Assembly: GCA_028684915.1 (NCBI GenBank)
Contig: JAQUEZ010000050.1
Span: 1 to 36,200, forward strand
Reading direction: 5' to 3'
Length of the DNA: 36,200 nt
DNA from: Desulfobulbus sp.
Lineage (GTDB): Bacteria; Desulfobacterota; Desulfobulbia; Desulfobulbales; Desulfobulbaceae
The position numbers and the translations under genes are program-made. Below are positions 1-8,584 of the stretch, one piece after another. How positions within the stretch are numbered: the first letter of the stretch is position 1; each line of letters begins with the position of its first letter. The notes beneath the pieces are model-generated. The model made no database searches. It was not told the origin of the DNA and saw only the letters and a program-made list of their open reading frames with translations.

Positions 1-549
1 ATTGAACTCATTGATGGCGTAGAACCAGGAAAAAGGGACCAGTACCGGACTGTTATCGGTCAGACGCAAAGCACAGGTCCATTGTAGGGGCAGATCTGCC
101 AGCAGAGAACGGAGTATCGCCGGATCCAATTGGGTATCATGCACCGAGGCCAACAGGGTATCCATGGGCAGCACCGCATAGCCTTGGGCTTCCATGGCCG
201 CATAATCACCGACCATAAAGTTGTCGGAATTACGCAGAAAGCTGAAAAAACTAAACCGCTCGCCCAACTCCATGCAGGCGCTGGCCCGAGATTGCTCGGG
301 GGTCGAGCCTTTACCCATCTGCTTTTTGTTGCCGATTATCCTGCGTGCATCCTCACCACAGACACTGAAATAGACCGGAATATCAAGTCGACCGTTATCA
401 ATGCGCTGGATATCCTTGAGCACATCCAGGTTGGTTGCCTTAAGCCGCTTGTGGAATCGGGCCACCGTGGCTTCCGGGCTGCAGGCCTTGTCCTGATCAA
501 AGGTGTATTGTTTTGTACAGGGTTGTAGGCGGATCAATCGTTTTTCCAT
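1..549 (-). CDS. YcaO-family protein, N-terminal part (cut by window edge)
   Basis: Reading the minus strand from ATG at 549 gives 183 codons that run off the left edge without a stop, so only the N-terminal part is present. The protein starts MEKRLIRLQPC. At about residues 79-100 it contains GKGSTPEQSRASACMELGER, which matches the conserved nucleotide-binding segment of the YcaO fold (the S-x-x-E-x-x-E-R type pattern). YcaO proteins use ATP to activate backbone amides in peptide cyclodehydration or thioamidation; the E. coli member has been linked to RimO-dependent ribosomal protein modification. No RiPP precursor or partner enzyme is visible in the window, so a housekeeping YcaO role is at least as likely as natural-product synthesis. 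It is the last gene of a loose minus-strand run behind tsaE, separated by a copy of the dispersed repeat. Confidence 0.85.
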   Translation of the reverse strand, partial: MEKRLIRLQPCTKQYTFDQDKACSPEATVARFHKRLKATNLDVLKDIQRIDNGRLDIPVYFSVCGEDARRIIGNKKQMGKGSTPEQSRASACMELGERFSFFSFLRNSDNFMVGDYAAMEAQGYAVLPMDTLLASVHDTQLDPAILRSLLADLPLQWTCALRLTDNSPVLVPFSWFYAINEFN

Positions 550-585
550 AAAATTTCAGTTCACTATTCTTCGGCTATTTCAGCA

Positions 586-645
586 TGATCGACTTGCAAA
601 AAGTCCATCACACTCTAAAAGTTGGCTGAGTAAAAACACCGCGCG
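586..645 (+). repeat. Dispersed palindromic repeat, copy A
   Basis: A GACTT-GCAAA-AAGTC inverted repeat (591-605) is followed by CCATCACACTCTAAAAG and TGGCTGAGTAAAAAC. The same blocks recur near 2436, 22009, 28158 and 33491. This copy lies in the 155-nt gap between tsaE and the YcaO gene. Confidence 0.7.
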
Positions 646-704
646 ACAAGGAAGCATTTTTTTCATGGTGCGAAGGGTATATAGGGCGACAACCGACGTT
701 GCAA

Positions 705-1220
705 TCAACCCGGCCCGTCGGCCCCTACAAGAAGGGCTTGAAGCGAAAGAAACCGCTCTTGCCAGCCCTCCCCATGAGGGGTCAAACAAAGACAACGGCC
801 CTCTGCAGCAACAGGCGCGATCACGATTTCAAGCCGGGTTTCGGGGGTCAGATCGCCCAGGCGCTCCGGCCATTCCACAATACAAAGGACCTCCTGGCCA
901 AGATAATCGAGGAGACCGGCCGCCTCTATATCGTCTTCATCGGCAAGTCGGTAAAGATCCATATGCGCGATCGGAAGACGGCCCTGGTACTCGTGCAGAA
1001 GAGCATAGGAGGGACTGGACACATACTGTTCATCTCCTACCCCAAGTTCCCGTGCCAGAGCTTGAGTAAAGGTGGTTTTCCCAGCCCCCAATGGACCAAA
1101 GAGCAAAAGCACATCACCTGGACGAACCACTCCGGCCAAGGCCGATGCCAGTGGTTGCAAATGCCCTGGCCCCGGGCAGGTAACACGCAAGTTATGTTGA
1201 GAGGATTGTTGGTTTTGCAA
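705..1220 (-). CDS. tsaE: tRNA threonylcarbamoyladenosine biosynthesis ATPase TsaE
   Basis: TsaE is the small P-loop ATPase that works with TsaB and TsaD to make the universal t6A37 modification of ANN-decoding tRNAs in the cytoplasm. The 171-residue product has the Walker A motif GPLGAGKTT at residues 42-50. It also has the family motifs SSPSYALLHEY (68-78), HMDLYRL (86-92) and VEWPER (115-120). The start is TTG at 1220, the first possible start after an in-frame TAA; no strong Shine-Dalgarno sequence is seen, so the exact start is uncertain. The 260-nt gap upstream, to rlmH, holds no gene that I can recognise. Confidence 0.95.
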   Translation of the reverse strand: MQNQQSSQHNLRVTCPGPGHLQPLASALAGVVRPGDVLLLFGPLGAGKTTFTQALARELGVGDEQYVSSPSYALLHEYQGRLPIAHMDLYRLADEDDIEAAGLLDYLGQEVLCIVEWPERLGDLTPETRLEIVIAPVAAEGRCLCLTPHGEGWQERFLSLQALLVGADGPG

Positions 1221-1480
1221 GGTCGCTGGAGGTTAAGGGTCACGGAAAAAAATAATTATCCAATCCTGCTTGTCTTTCGGCCCGGCTACGGCGCATTATT
1301 CGAATACTCTTTTCTTTCCCCGCCCCTAAGGCTCATCTGTTTGATCGCTCAAGGGCAACAATAGTCCATCAGTACCATAGGCAGGGGAAATATTGAAGTC
1401 GGAAGTGTGTTTGTTGAGATTGCTGGCGGCAAGGCGAGGAAAAAGGATTCGCCGCAATAACGTGGCTGGAGCGAAGGACG

Positions 1481-1948
1481 CTATTTGTGGTACTTGTGCC
1501 CTGCCTTGATCGTCCAGGCACGGTAGAGTTGTTCAAGAAGAATGAGACGGGTCATTTCATGGGTGAAAGTCAGCCGGGAAAGTGAGAGGGTATGATTGGC
1601 CTGATCAAGCACGGATTGATGCAATCCTAAAAAACCACCGATAAAAAAACAGACCGAGGACACGCCTTGAGCTTCCCACTTGGTTAAAAGACCAGCCAGC
1701 TGTGCCGAATCAAGCTCGTCGCCATTGGGATCAAGGACCACCCGCACTTGAACGGCCTGGGCCTGTTCCAGCAATTGTCCGGCCTCGATCAACTTGATGG
1801 TATCGTCGGGCTCTTTGCGCTTATGCCGCTCCCGCAAAACCGGCAGGTCAACTGGAGCAAACCGACCTAAGCGAGTTGCATAATCACGTATTCCTGCATC
1901 CAGGTAGGATTCCTTGGTCTTGCCCAAAAAGGGGATCAGCAACCTCAT
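1481..1948 (-). CDS. rlmH: 23S rRNA pseudouridine-1915 N3-methyltransferase RlmH
   Basis: RlmH is a SPOUT-class methyltransferase that uses SAM to methylate pseudouridine 1915 in helix 69 of 23S rRNA. The 155-residue product has the normal family length. It shows the knotted C-terminal signature LSLSRLTFTHEMTRLILLEQ followed by LYRAWTI and the terminal YHK, plus the SAM-site glycines in CFFIGGFLG. The usual IGGADG segment reads IGGFLG here, a mild departure. The start ATG overlaps the stop codon of the upstream YkgJ-type gene (ATGA, 1945-1948), so the two are translationally coupled. Confidence 0.95.
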   Translation of the reverse strand: MRLLIPFLGKTKESYLDAGIRDYATRLGRFAPVDLPVLRERHKRKEPDDTIKLIEAGQLLEQAQAVQVRVVLDPNGDELDSAQLAGLLTKWEAQGVSSVCFFIGGFLGLHQSVLDQANHTLSLSRLTFTHEMTRLILLEQLYRAWTIKAGHKYHK

Positions 1949-2376
1949 CGACTAAATTTTTCCGCATCGCCCTGATCAATCAGGGCTTGAAAAATACGGC
2001 AGAACTCCTCGTAACTCACACCTTTTTTAAAACCGGGACAAGACTCGGTGATGGTTTTGAAGTTGTTCTCATCCGCCAGCATGCTCGGGTGCAGAGGCCA
2101 CTGCCGACATCGCCACGGTCGGCCTTCATGGACCGTGCAACCAGTCTCTTTTTCATAAAAAATACAATGACCGTCACGAACCTGCATCTGCACGATCGAG
2201 CCGGTGATGCGCCAGTAACGTTTTGTCACCTCCTCCCGGCTCAGGCCCAGGGCGTTGATCATTCGCTCCTGATCATGGGCGTCCAGGGAAACGGTGGTCT
2301 CGCCGTGGCAGCAAAATCCGCAGAGGGCACAGGCATAAATATCAGAGATACGACAAGAAGAAGATTGTTCGCTCAT
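1945..2376 (-). CDS. YkgJ-family cysteine-cluster protein
   Basis: The 143-residue protein belongs to the YkgJ / putative zinc- or iron-chelating family (UPF0153 type). Cysteines occur at residues 16, 19, 22, 23, 71, 80, 90 and 113. The arrangement CALCGFCCHG ... CIFYEKETGCTVHEGRPWRC is characteristic of the family, whose members probably bind an Fe-S cluster or zinc; the physiological role is unknown. It is co-transcribed with rlmH by a 4-nt overlap. The Shine-Dalgarno sequence is weak, but the start at 2376 is the only sensible one upstream of the first cysteine motif. Confidence 0.85.
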   Translation of the reverse strand: MSEQSSSCRISDIYACALCGFCCHGETTVSLDAHDQERMINALGLSREEVTKRYWRITGSIVQMQVRDGHCIFYEKETGCTVHEGRPWRCRQWPLHPSMLADENNFKTITESCPGFKKGVSYEEFCRIFQALIDQGDAEKFSR

Positions 2377-2425
2377 AACCAGAAAAAAGAGTCACATGAA
2401 AAAAGACGGACTGGGAAAAAATCAC

Positions 2426-2503
2426 AATCGAGTGTGATGGACTTTTTACAAGTCCATCAATAATTTGCGTAGTGCAAATACAGTATGTTACGAAGTTCGG
2501 GGC
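2426..2503 (-). repeat. Dispersed palindromic repeat, copy B
   Basis: A perfect 9-bp inverted repeat GATGGACTT-TTTAC-AAGTCCATC occupies 2436-2458 and is flanked by GTGT, giving the shared TCCATCACACT block on the minus strand. A second conserved block, GCAAATACAGTATGTTACG, follows at 2474-2492 and matches copy D. It fills the gap between the YkgJ-type gene and yqgE. The hairpin could also act as a transcription barrier. Confidence 0.75.
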
Positions 2504-2610
2504 GTTGTTGTGCGCATTTTCGACAACGATAAAAAAGCACAAAAAAAATCGCCGGACCTTCTGCAACAAAGGCCGACGTATTCCGATCGACACCGAAGAT
2601 CAAGCAGTTC

Positions 2611-3165
2611 TCAAGCGTAGCCGATGATATCACCAAATATTGAAATATCAACCCCGAATTTCTGGGCGGCAAGTCGCCATTTCTGCTCAACCGGTGTATG
2701 AAAGAGCACATCCGCATCCGCAGGAACGGTCAGCCAACTGTTGTCCACCAGCTCCGACTCCAGTTGCCCTGCACCCCACCCGGCATACCCGAGCATGAAC
2801 AGGAATTCTTTCGGCCCTTCTCCTCGGGAGATGTCCTCAAGTAAACGGGAATCCCGGCTGAGATAAATACCAGGCTGAATTTCAACGGAATAGCGATCCG
2901 CAACTTCACTGGTAAAGAGAATAAAACCGGCATCCAACTCCACCGGCCCCCCCATGTACACCGGCGGCGCAGGGCCTTCAGGAATGACCAGGTTGGATCC
3001 ATGGAGCACATCGAGAAGGGTAATTTCCGGATTGGGATTATTGATCACCAACCCCATGGCACCGTCATCATTGTGCGCACAGAGGTAGATTACCTGCTCC
3101 TGGAATCGAGGATCAGGCATCTGTAGGGTGGAAATGAGAAAATTACCGGCTAAACTCTCCATCAT
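2611..3165 (-). CDS. YqgE/AlgH family protein (UPF0301)
   Basis: The 184-residue product has the family hallmarks near its N terminus: LAGNFLISTLQMPDPRFQ, then YLCAHNDDGAMGLVINNP, and later PVYMGGPVE and MLGYAGWGAGQLESEL. YqgE/AlgH proteins are cytosolic and widely conserved. AlgH was named for an effect on alginate regulation in Pseudomonas, but no biochemical activity is agreed. The ATG at 3165 is preceded by GCGAGG at a good distance. It is probably a separate unit from the YkgJ-rlmH pair because a 234-nt gap holding repeat copy B separates them. Confidence 0.93.
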   Translation of the reverse strand: MMESLAGNFLISTLQMPDPRFQEQVIYLCAHNDDGAMGLVINNPNPEITLLDVLHGSNLVIPEGPAPPVYMGGPVELDAGFILFTSEVADRYSVEIQPGIYLSRDSRLLEDISRGEGPKEFLFMLGYAGWGAGQLESELVDNSWLTVPADADVLFHTPVEQKWRLAAQKFGVDISIFGDIIGYA

Positions 3166-3343
3166 GGACCTCGCTGACGTCTCCTTGTATCTTATATGCT
3201 ACCACCTGGGTTAAAACAGGGTCAAGGAGTGTTTTTCGATCCACCATGACGTATCCCATACTTGCTGCAATTCCTGCTTTCCGGTAATTTATAAACGTAA
3301 CACGGGTTTCAAGCAACTGCTATCACACAAAAGAAGGACCTAT

Positions 3344-3535
3344 ATGAGCGAGCATTCACCATTGACCAGCCAATCAGCCAAATTGAAAAATGCCATTGTC
3401 TGGATGGCGGAGACCCTACAGTGTCAGCCGCAAAAAAAACGGCATCTCATTGTTCAGGAAGCGGAGTTACGTTTTGATCTCACCCCGCTGGAGTGTGAGT
3501 TCCTCGATAAACATTTTACCGCCACCGAGGTCTGA
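3344..3535 (+). CDS. Small hypothetical protein (63 aa)
   Basis: A 63-residue protein begins MSEHSPLTSQ at an ATG preceded by AGAAGGA with normal spacing. It is soluble, with no signal peptide or membrane segment. The sequence suggests two short helices with a conserved-looking LTPLECEFLDKHF tail. I do not recognise the family. Its strong ribosome-binding site and its separation from the divergent yqgE and the convergent kinase gene support it as real. The proline-leucine-x-cysteine-glutamate segment might be part of a small regulatory fold, but that is speculation. Confidence 0.6.
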   Translation: MSEHSPLTSQSAKLKNAIVWMAETLQCQPQKKRHLIVQEAELRFDLTPLECEFLDKHFTATEV

Positions 3536-3554
3536 ACCTGATTAGAGCTCTTCA

Positions 3555-5417
3555 TCAAGCCGTCTTATCCAGTTCCCAGATCGGGAGCTGGATAATGACG
3601 GTGGTGCCTTTGCCGAATTCACTCTCCAATTCAATTGAACCACCGTGATCGGCAATAATTTTTTGCGAGATCGCTAAGCCCAGTCCGGTCCCTGCCGGTT
3701 TGGTGGTGAAGTAGGGATAAAAAACCTGGGATATGAGTCCTGGATCAATACCAGGGCCGGTATCGCAGATCGTCAATTCGACCTCTCCACTCTCTTCCCG
3801 ATTTTTGAGAGTGACGACCAACCTACCACCCTTTTCCATGGCCTGCAGCGCGTTGATAAAGACATTCATCAGCACCTGCTGCAAGCGATCGGCATCTCCA
3901 AGCACCGGCTTCAACTCGGGCTGAACCTCAAGGATGGTTTCTATCTGATTTTCTGTGGCCTCGGCGCGAACAAGAGCCATGCTTTTTTCCAATAACCGAG
4001 AAAAATCAATCCGTTCTAGGTTTAAAACCGAGGGTCTGGTGAAACTTAACATCTCGGTAATGGTTCGATTCATCCGCTCGGTTTCTTGAATCAAAAGTTC
4101 TGCTGTCCCCTGTTCCCGGCTGCCCTCGGGAAATTTATTTTTCAACAGCAGAGCCAGACCTTTAATAGAGCTCAGCGGATTACGCACCTCATGGGCCACA
4201 CCTCCCGCCATTCGCCCTACTGCCGCCAAGCGCTCGCTCTCCCGCATTCGCTGTTCCAGGCTGCGAATTTCAGTCACATCCGAGATCAGCAGTACCCGTC
4301 CCAAATATTGCTGCTGACTATCGACAATAGTGAGAAAATGGCAGAGCAACTCACAGCGCCGTTCACCAAAACTGAGACGAACGTTGACCTGTCGCCCCTC
4401 CCTCATTTCCTCTTGCCGCGAATCATCAATGGCAAAAAATTGTGCCAGTTGCATTGGGAGTATATCTTCAGGGCGCCGACCGGTTGCGCCACTGCGTTCG
4501 ATGCCTATCAGCCGACTGATAGCCTGGTTCCAGGTGGTTACATATCCGCGAACGTCGGTGGCAATAACACCAACCGGCAGTTTGGCGATCAGCAGGGAGG
4601 TAAAGGCCTGGATGTCATCGAGTGTTTTTTGAGACACCCGGAACCCCTGGACGGCAGAAAGGGAAAACCACCCACCAAGACCGACAAAAAGCATGGCCAG
4701 GGAAAGCATGAAGATCTGCATTCGCAACCGCCGGAGGGTGCGGTCAAACTCCTTCATCTCAAGGCCAATCACCACAAAATGAGGGTTGCCCTTCTGCGCG
4801 TTATCCGGGATTAAACGAAACAGCGGATGATTCCCACTGGAGGGTGCGTGCAAAAAAAACGGTTGCGGCCCCTCGGTAAACGGGCGAGCCGGTAACGGTA
4901 AAATAGAGGGAAAAACCAGGGTAAAGGGAAGGATGGTCTCAAAGACTCGTCCAAACTCTTTGTTTTCCTGGATACTGAACATGATCTGCGGCGGTCCATC
5001 CTCGACCTCCTCAGCCTCTTGCAGCTCCGGGACAACCACCTTCTCCCCAATACGGGTGTGGTTATTATGAGCGACGATTAGACCGTTTTTATCCACCACC
5101 ATGAAAAAGACAAGATCTGGATCTTCAGCAAGATGGTCAATGACCCGCTGCACATGAACCGACCAGGATTCGTTGTTCCAGTAATCCTTGTGCAGATCAT
5201 TGATAAACGAGGCACGGGCTCCGGAGTGCAGAACTCGGGTTAGGGTGGAAGCCTTCTGAAGCATCGCGTTGGTCATCAATCGTTTTTCCAGGCGCAGGTT
5301 ATGGAAGGCAAAGGTGACCACTATCATGATCAGCAGACCACCGGCCGCAGCCAGAAGCCATGGGGAGGAAAAGATATAGGCCGGTCGATTGAATTTATTA
5401 AACAGTCGCCATTTCAT
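3555..5417 (-). CDS. Membrane sensor histidine kinase, PAS-HisKA-HATPase (ZraS/NtrB-like)
   Basis: This is a two-component sensor. From the ATG at 5417 (620 aa) the order is: transmembrane helix 1 (about residues 15-40); an extracytoplasmic sensor segment of about 190 residues, Cache-like, with FFMVVDKNGLIVAHNN; transmembrane helix 2 (about 232-256); a PAS domain (about 275-385); HisKA with the phospho-acceptor His in GGVAHEVRNPLSS (His409); and HATPase with N-box NVFINAL, DTGPGI and GTGLGLA. An in-frame TTG at 5579 would add 54 charged residues and is the alternative start. The layout, and the divergent ZraP/Spy-like gene with a sigma-54 promoter, resemble ZraSR systems that sense metal or envelope stress. 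The cognate NtrC-type response regulator is not in this window. Confidence 0.9.
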   Translation of the reverse strand: MKWRLFNKFNRPAYIFSSPWLLAAAGGLLIMIVVTFAFHNLRLEKRLMTNAMLQKASTLTRVLHSGARASFINDLHKDYWNNESWSVHVQRVIDHLAEDPDLVFFMVVDKNGLIVAHNNHTRIGEKVVVPELQEAEEVEDGPPQIMFSIQENKEFGRVFETILPFTLVFPSILPLPARPFTEGPQPFFLHAPSSGNHPLFRLIPDNAQKGNPHFVVIGLEMKEFDRTLRRLRMQIFMLSLAMLFVGLGGWFSLSAVQGFRVSQKTLDDIQAFTSLLIAKLPVGVIATDVRGYVTTWNQAISRLIGIERSGATGRRPEDILPMQLAQFFAIDDSRQEEMREGRQVNVRLSFGERRCELLCHFLTIVDSQQQYLGRVLLISDVTEIRSLEQRMRESERLAAVGRMAGGVAHEVRNPLSSIKGLALLLKNKFPEGSREQGTAELLIQETERMNRTITEMLSFTRPSVLNLERIDFSRLLEKSMALVRAEATENQIETILEVQPELKPVLGDADRLQQVLMNVFINALQAMEKGGRLVVTLKNREESGEVELTICDTGPGIDPGLISQVFYPYFTTKPAGTGLGLAISQKIIADHGGSIELESEFGKGTTVIIQLPIWELDKTA

Positions 5418-5626
5418 AGTGTTGGCTTCTGCAAGGATCAGGCCAGCAGAGTTCAAGACAAAAGGCCGGCGATCATTTGGGGATTGCCCGGAATCCTTTG
5501 TGGGATTCGTTTCTTTGGGTGGATATTTTTTACGCACCAGGTACCTCAAAACTGGATAAGAAGGAAACAGCTGCCGCAAAAATCTCTTTTCCAGCCTGGA
5601 CTATTTTTTCTATAAACAATTTTTAT

Positions 5627-5644
5627 ACTATTATTTCAAATAGT
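5627..5644. promoter_or_regulatory. Inverted repeat, candidate enhancer-binding-protein site
   Basis: ACTATT and AATAGT form a perfect 6-bp inverted repeat with a 6-nt spacer in an AT-rich stretch, 20 nt upstream of the sigma-54 element and between the divergent kinase and ZraP-like genes. Sigma-54 promoters need an upstream activator site, but those usually lie further away. The assignment is inference. Confidence 0.3.
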
Positions 5645-5663
5645 TATATTTAATTACATTTTC

Positions 5664-5678
5664 TGGCACGCATCTCGC
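5664..5678 (+). promoter_or_regulatory. Sigma-54 (-24/-12) promoter of the ZraP-like gene
   Basis: TGGCAC-GCATC-TCGC matches the RpoN consensus TGGCAC-N5-TTGC with one substitution. The invariant GG and GC dinucleotides are separated by exactly 10 nt. It lies 58 nt upstream of the ATG at 5736, with the start of transcription expected near 5690. A bacterial enhancer-binding protein, such as a ZraR-type regulator, should be required. Confidence 0.75.
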
Positions 5679-5735
5679 TATAGTCAAGGCACAACAGGCA
5701 ATTATTCAACCTCATGGACTCAGGAGCATGAAACC

Positions 5736-6176
5736 ATGAATACGACAAACACCAAAAAAAAAATCATGATGGCTGCCATCCTGACCAGCGGACTGACCTT
5801 GGCAATCAGTCAGGCGGTTATGGCGCAGCCGGACAAACACGGTGGTCACGGTCCCAAAGGCAGGGAGGTTGACGCGCCTTGCCAGTACCAAATGAACTCG
5901 GAGCTGAAAAAAGCTCAGGAAAAATTCTTAACTGATACCGTGACAGAACGCAAAGCACTTGCACAAAAGAGTGCGGAGATGCGGGCAATTATGAAAGCCG
6001 GCACCCCTGATACAACTAAAGCCTCTGAGGTTGCCGGCGAGTTGTTTGAACTCCGTGAAAAAATGCGCCTCAAAGCTCAGGAAAGCAACGTCCCCTTACC
6101 CATGCTGCTTATGGGGCAAGGTGGTGACGGCATGATGTACCATGATGGCGCGATGATGCACCATACAATGCAGTAA
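5736..6176 (+). CDS. ZraP/Spy-like periplasmic protein
   Basis: The 146-residue protein has a clear Sec signal: NTKKK, a hydrophobic core, and cleavage after AVMA at residue 30. The mature part is rich in His at its start (HGGHGP) and Met/His at its end (MMYHDGAMMHH). It has a helical LTDTVTERKALAQKSAEMRA core typical of CpxP/Spy/ZraP proteins, which act as periplasmic chaperones and, in ZraP, bind zinc and repress the ZraSR system. The Met/His tail suggests copper or zinc binding, which is inference. The ATG is preceded by CAGGAG; an ATG 8 nt earlier reads into an immediate stop. It is driven by a sigma-54 promoter and followed by a strong terminator, so it is a single-gene unit. Confidence 0.85.
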   Translation: MNTTNTKKKIMMAAILTSGLTLAISQAVMAQPDKHGGHGPKGREVDAPCQYQMNSELKKAQEKFLTDTVTERKALAQKSAEMRAIMKAGTPDTTKASEVAGELFELREKMRLKAQESNVPLPMLLMGQGGDGMMYHDGAMMHHTMQ

Positions 6177-6201
6177 ATACAGTTTTCCCAAGCCCTCCTG
6201 T

Positions 6202-6246
6202 CGCCCCGGCGGTTCCCTCCCTCCTTTTCCGTCGGGGCGTTTTTTT
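6202..6246 (+). terminator. Rho-independent terminator of the ZraP-like gene
   Basis: CGCCCCGGCGG (6202-6212) pairs with CCGTCGGGGCG (6229-6239) through 11 positions including one G-U pair. Seven T follow (6240-6246). Confidence 0.9.
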
Positions 6247-6259
6247 ATCCTTTCCCAAC

Positions 6260-8557
6260 TCACATCATATTTTCCGGATCCACATCAAGGCTCAGGCTCA
6301 CTGAGCTTGCGCAAAGTTGCCGTTTCTTTTCCAGCAGCTCATCACACACAGCATGCAGCACCTGCTGATTCTTGCTTTTCAGGAGCAGTTGATAGCGTAT
6401 TTTGTCTTTGATCTTCACTAAAGGGGCTGGTGTTGGCCCAAGTAGATCAATGGCACTTGCCCATTTATGCCTACGGATGAACTCAGCCACCTGAGCTGCA
6501 GCCTTCTGCACTTGTTCCTCGCGTGTTGCTGAAAATCGAAGATTGACCAACCGCGAAAACGGCGGATAGGCAAGCGGTGCGCGTACAGTAATTTCCCGTG
6601 CAAAAAATGAGGGGTAATCATGCTGCTGGGCGAGTTGGATCGCGTAATGGTGAGGCTGATAGGTCTGAATGATTACCTCGCCGGAATCCTTGCCCCGCCC
6701 TGCCCGCCCGGTCACCTGAGACAGGAGGGAAAAGGTGCGCTCGGCTGCCTTGTAATCAGGCATGCTCAGTCCTGAATCGGCCCAAACAACCCCAACCAGA
6801 CGAATTCCCGGAAAATGAAGCCCCTTGGCAATCATCTGCGTGCCGATGAGGATATCCACCTTGCCTTCCCGGACAGCCTTCAGGGTGGCCAGGTAGTGTT
6901 TACGGATGGCGGTGGTATCACTGTCGAGCCGAGCCACACGCGCCTGAGGGAACAACTGCTGCACCTCTTCCTCGATCCGCTCCGATCCCATGCCAATCCC
7001 CTTAATTCGGGTGGAACCGCAGGCAGGACAGAGGGCTTGCGGATGGCGACTGTACCCACAGTAATGACAGAGCAGGATATTACGGCTGCGATGCAGGGTC
7101 AGGGAGACCTGGCAATGCGCACACTGCACGATGGCGCCGCAGTCGCGGCAAAGCATGGATGAGGCGAACCCACGCCGGTTGACAAACAAAAGACTCTGCT
7201 TGCCCATCTCCAAGGTGTCGGACAGTGCGTTGATCAGGGGGTCGGAGAAGCTTAGATCCGGTCGTGAACGCTGGGTCTGGGTCAGGTCAACAATTTCCAC
7301 CCGAGGCAGAGGCTGATTGGCCACCCGGTGACGCATGGTCAACAGCTGATATTTTTTTTCCTTGCAGTGGTGATAGCTGATCACCGAGGGAGTAGCGGAC
7401 CCAAGCAATACCGGACACCCGGCCATCTGGGCCCGGAGAACGGCCAAATCGCGACCGTTATAGCGCAGTCCGTCCTCCTGCTTGTAGGCAGGTTCGTGCT
7501 CCTCATCTACCACCACCAGGCCAAGCTGGGTCAGGGGGGCAAAGATTGCCGACCTCGCCCCCAGAACCACCCTGGCCGACCCTTGCAGCACCCGTTGCCA
7601 TTGATCCAACCGCTCTCCGTCGGCAAGCCCACTGTGTAACACCGCCAAGTCATCCCCAAATCGGGAAAAAAAATGGGCCTCAAGCTGCGAGGCCAGGGCG
7701 ATTTCTGGGACCAGTACCATCGCGGTTTTCCCTTGTTGCAGAGTCCGTTGCACCGCCTGAAGATAGACCTCGGTCTTGCCACAACCGGTGACGCCGAAAA
7801 GAAGAAAGGGCGAAAACGTCTCTTGTTCTATGGCCGGAATAAGTTGTGCCAGAACCTGGGTCTGTTCGTTGGTCAATGTTTCAGGTTCGGGAAAAATCGT
7901 GGGGGGATCGCCGAAGGGATCTCGAAAGATGCGTTCCTGGGTGGCCTGGAGAATATCCAAGTCGATCAAACGCTTAATTCTGGGCCCGGCCCCGCCATAG
8001 AGCCGATTGATTTGCGCACTCGGTATTGATTGCTGATTCTTGGAGAAGAATTCTCCCAGAAAAAAGTTCAGCGCCTTGATTTCGGCTTTTTTAAGGGAAA
8101 GAGAACCATCCTGCTGCAGTACTGCCACCAAGGCTTCCTGGTCGTGCCCCTGATGAAGCAGAGCTTCCAGCTTCGGACCTGGCAAAAGTGTTGCCTGCAG
8201 TTTTTCGCGGACCCGGCTCTCACCGCGCGTGGTGGCATGCAAAGGCAAAGCGGTCCGCAACACCTCGCCCAAGGGATGGTGGTAATAGCTGGCGATCCAG
8301 CGGAAAAAGGGGATCAACTCTTCGGGAAACACCGGGGTTTGCCCAAGAATTTCTTCGATCGGTTTGATGGTGAAACTCACACCATCAGCCGCTGCTTGAA
8401 CAGCCGGCCCCAGGACATAGCCCACCGCCTTTCGCCTTCCCAGCGGTACCCGAACGCAACAGCCCACCGGAAGCAGTTCGTCTCTTCCGATGGGCTGTGC
8501 GTAGGTCAGGGTTGTGGCAAGAGGGGCATCAACGGCAACTTCGTAGGCAAACTCCAC
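6260..8557 (-). CDS. priA: Primosomal protein N' (replication restart helicase PriA)
   Basis: PriA is the 3'-5' superfamily 2 helicase that recognises stalled forks and reloads the replisome. The 765-residue product is full length. It has the N-terminal 3'-BD domain (VGCCVRVPLGRRKAVGYVLG, residues 31-50), Walker A GVTGCGKT (255-262) and DEEH (352-355). Eight zinc-binding cysteines lie between residues 471 and 514, in the order C-x2-C, C-x2-C, C-x2-C, C-x2-C. Helicase motifs V and VI lie around GTQMIAKGLHFPG and QVTGRAGRG. The start is GTG at 8557, 27 nt after galU, so the two probably share a transcript. The Shine-Dalgarno sequence is weak. Confidence 0.97.
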   Translation of the reverse strand: MEFAYEVAVDAPLATTLTYAQPIGRDELLPVGCCVRVPLGRRKAVGYVLGPAVQAAADGVSFTIKPIEEILGQTPVFPEELIPFFRWIASYYHHPLGEVLRTALPLHATTRGESRVREKLQATLLPGPKLEALLHQGHDQEALVAVLQQDGSLSLKKAEIKALNFFLGEFFSKNQQSIPSAQINRLYGGAGPRIKRLIDLDILQATQERIFRDPFGDPPTIFPEPETLTNEQTQVLAQLIPAIEQETFSPFLLFGVTGCGKTEVYLQAVQRTLQQGKTAMVLVPEIALASQLEAHFFSRFGDDLAVLHSGLADGERLDQWQRVLQGSARVVLGARSAIFAPLTQLGLVVVDEEHEPAYKQEDGLRYNGRDLAVLRAQMAGCPVLLGSATPSVISYHHCKEKKYQLLTMRHRVANQPLPRVEIVDLTQTQRSRPDLSFSDPLINALSDTLEMGKQSLLFVNRRGFASSMLCRDCGAIVQCAHCQVSLTLHRSRNILLCHYCGYSRHPQALCPACGSTRIKGIGMGSERIEEEVQQLFPQARVARLDSDTTAIRKHYLATLKAVREGKVDILIGTQMIAKGLHFPGIRLVGVVWADSGLSMPDYKAAERTFSLLSQVTGRAGRGKDSGEVIIQTYQPHHYAIQLAQQHDYPSFFAREITVRAPLAYPPFSRLVNLRFSATREEQVQKAAAQVAEFIRRHKWASAIDLLGPTPAPLVKIKDKIRYQLLLKSKNQQVLHAVCDELLEKKRQLCASSVSLSLDVDPENMM

Positions 8558-8584
8558 CTTTCATCAGGCCCTTACTCAATCGAT

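Noticed and set aside
4086..4814. Plus-strand open frame of 242 codons.
   Set aside because: It is antisense to the histidine kinase and its composition is non-protein-like.
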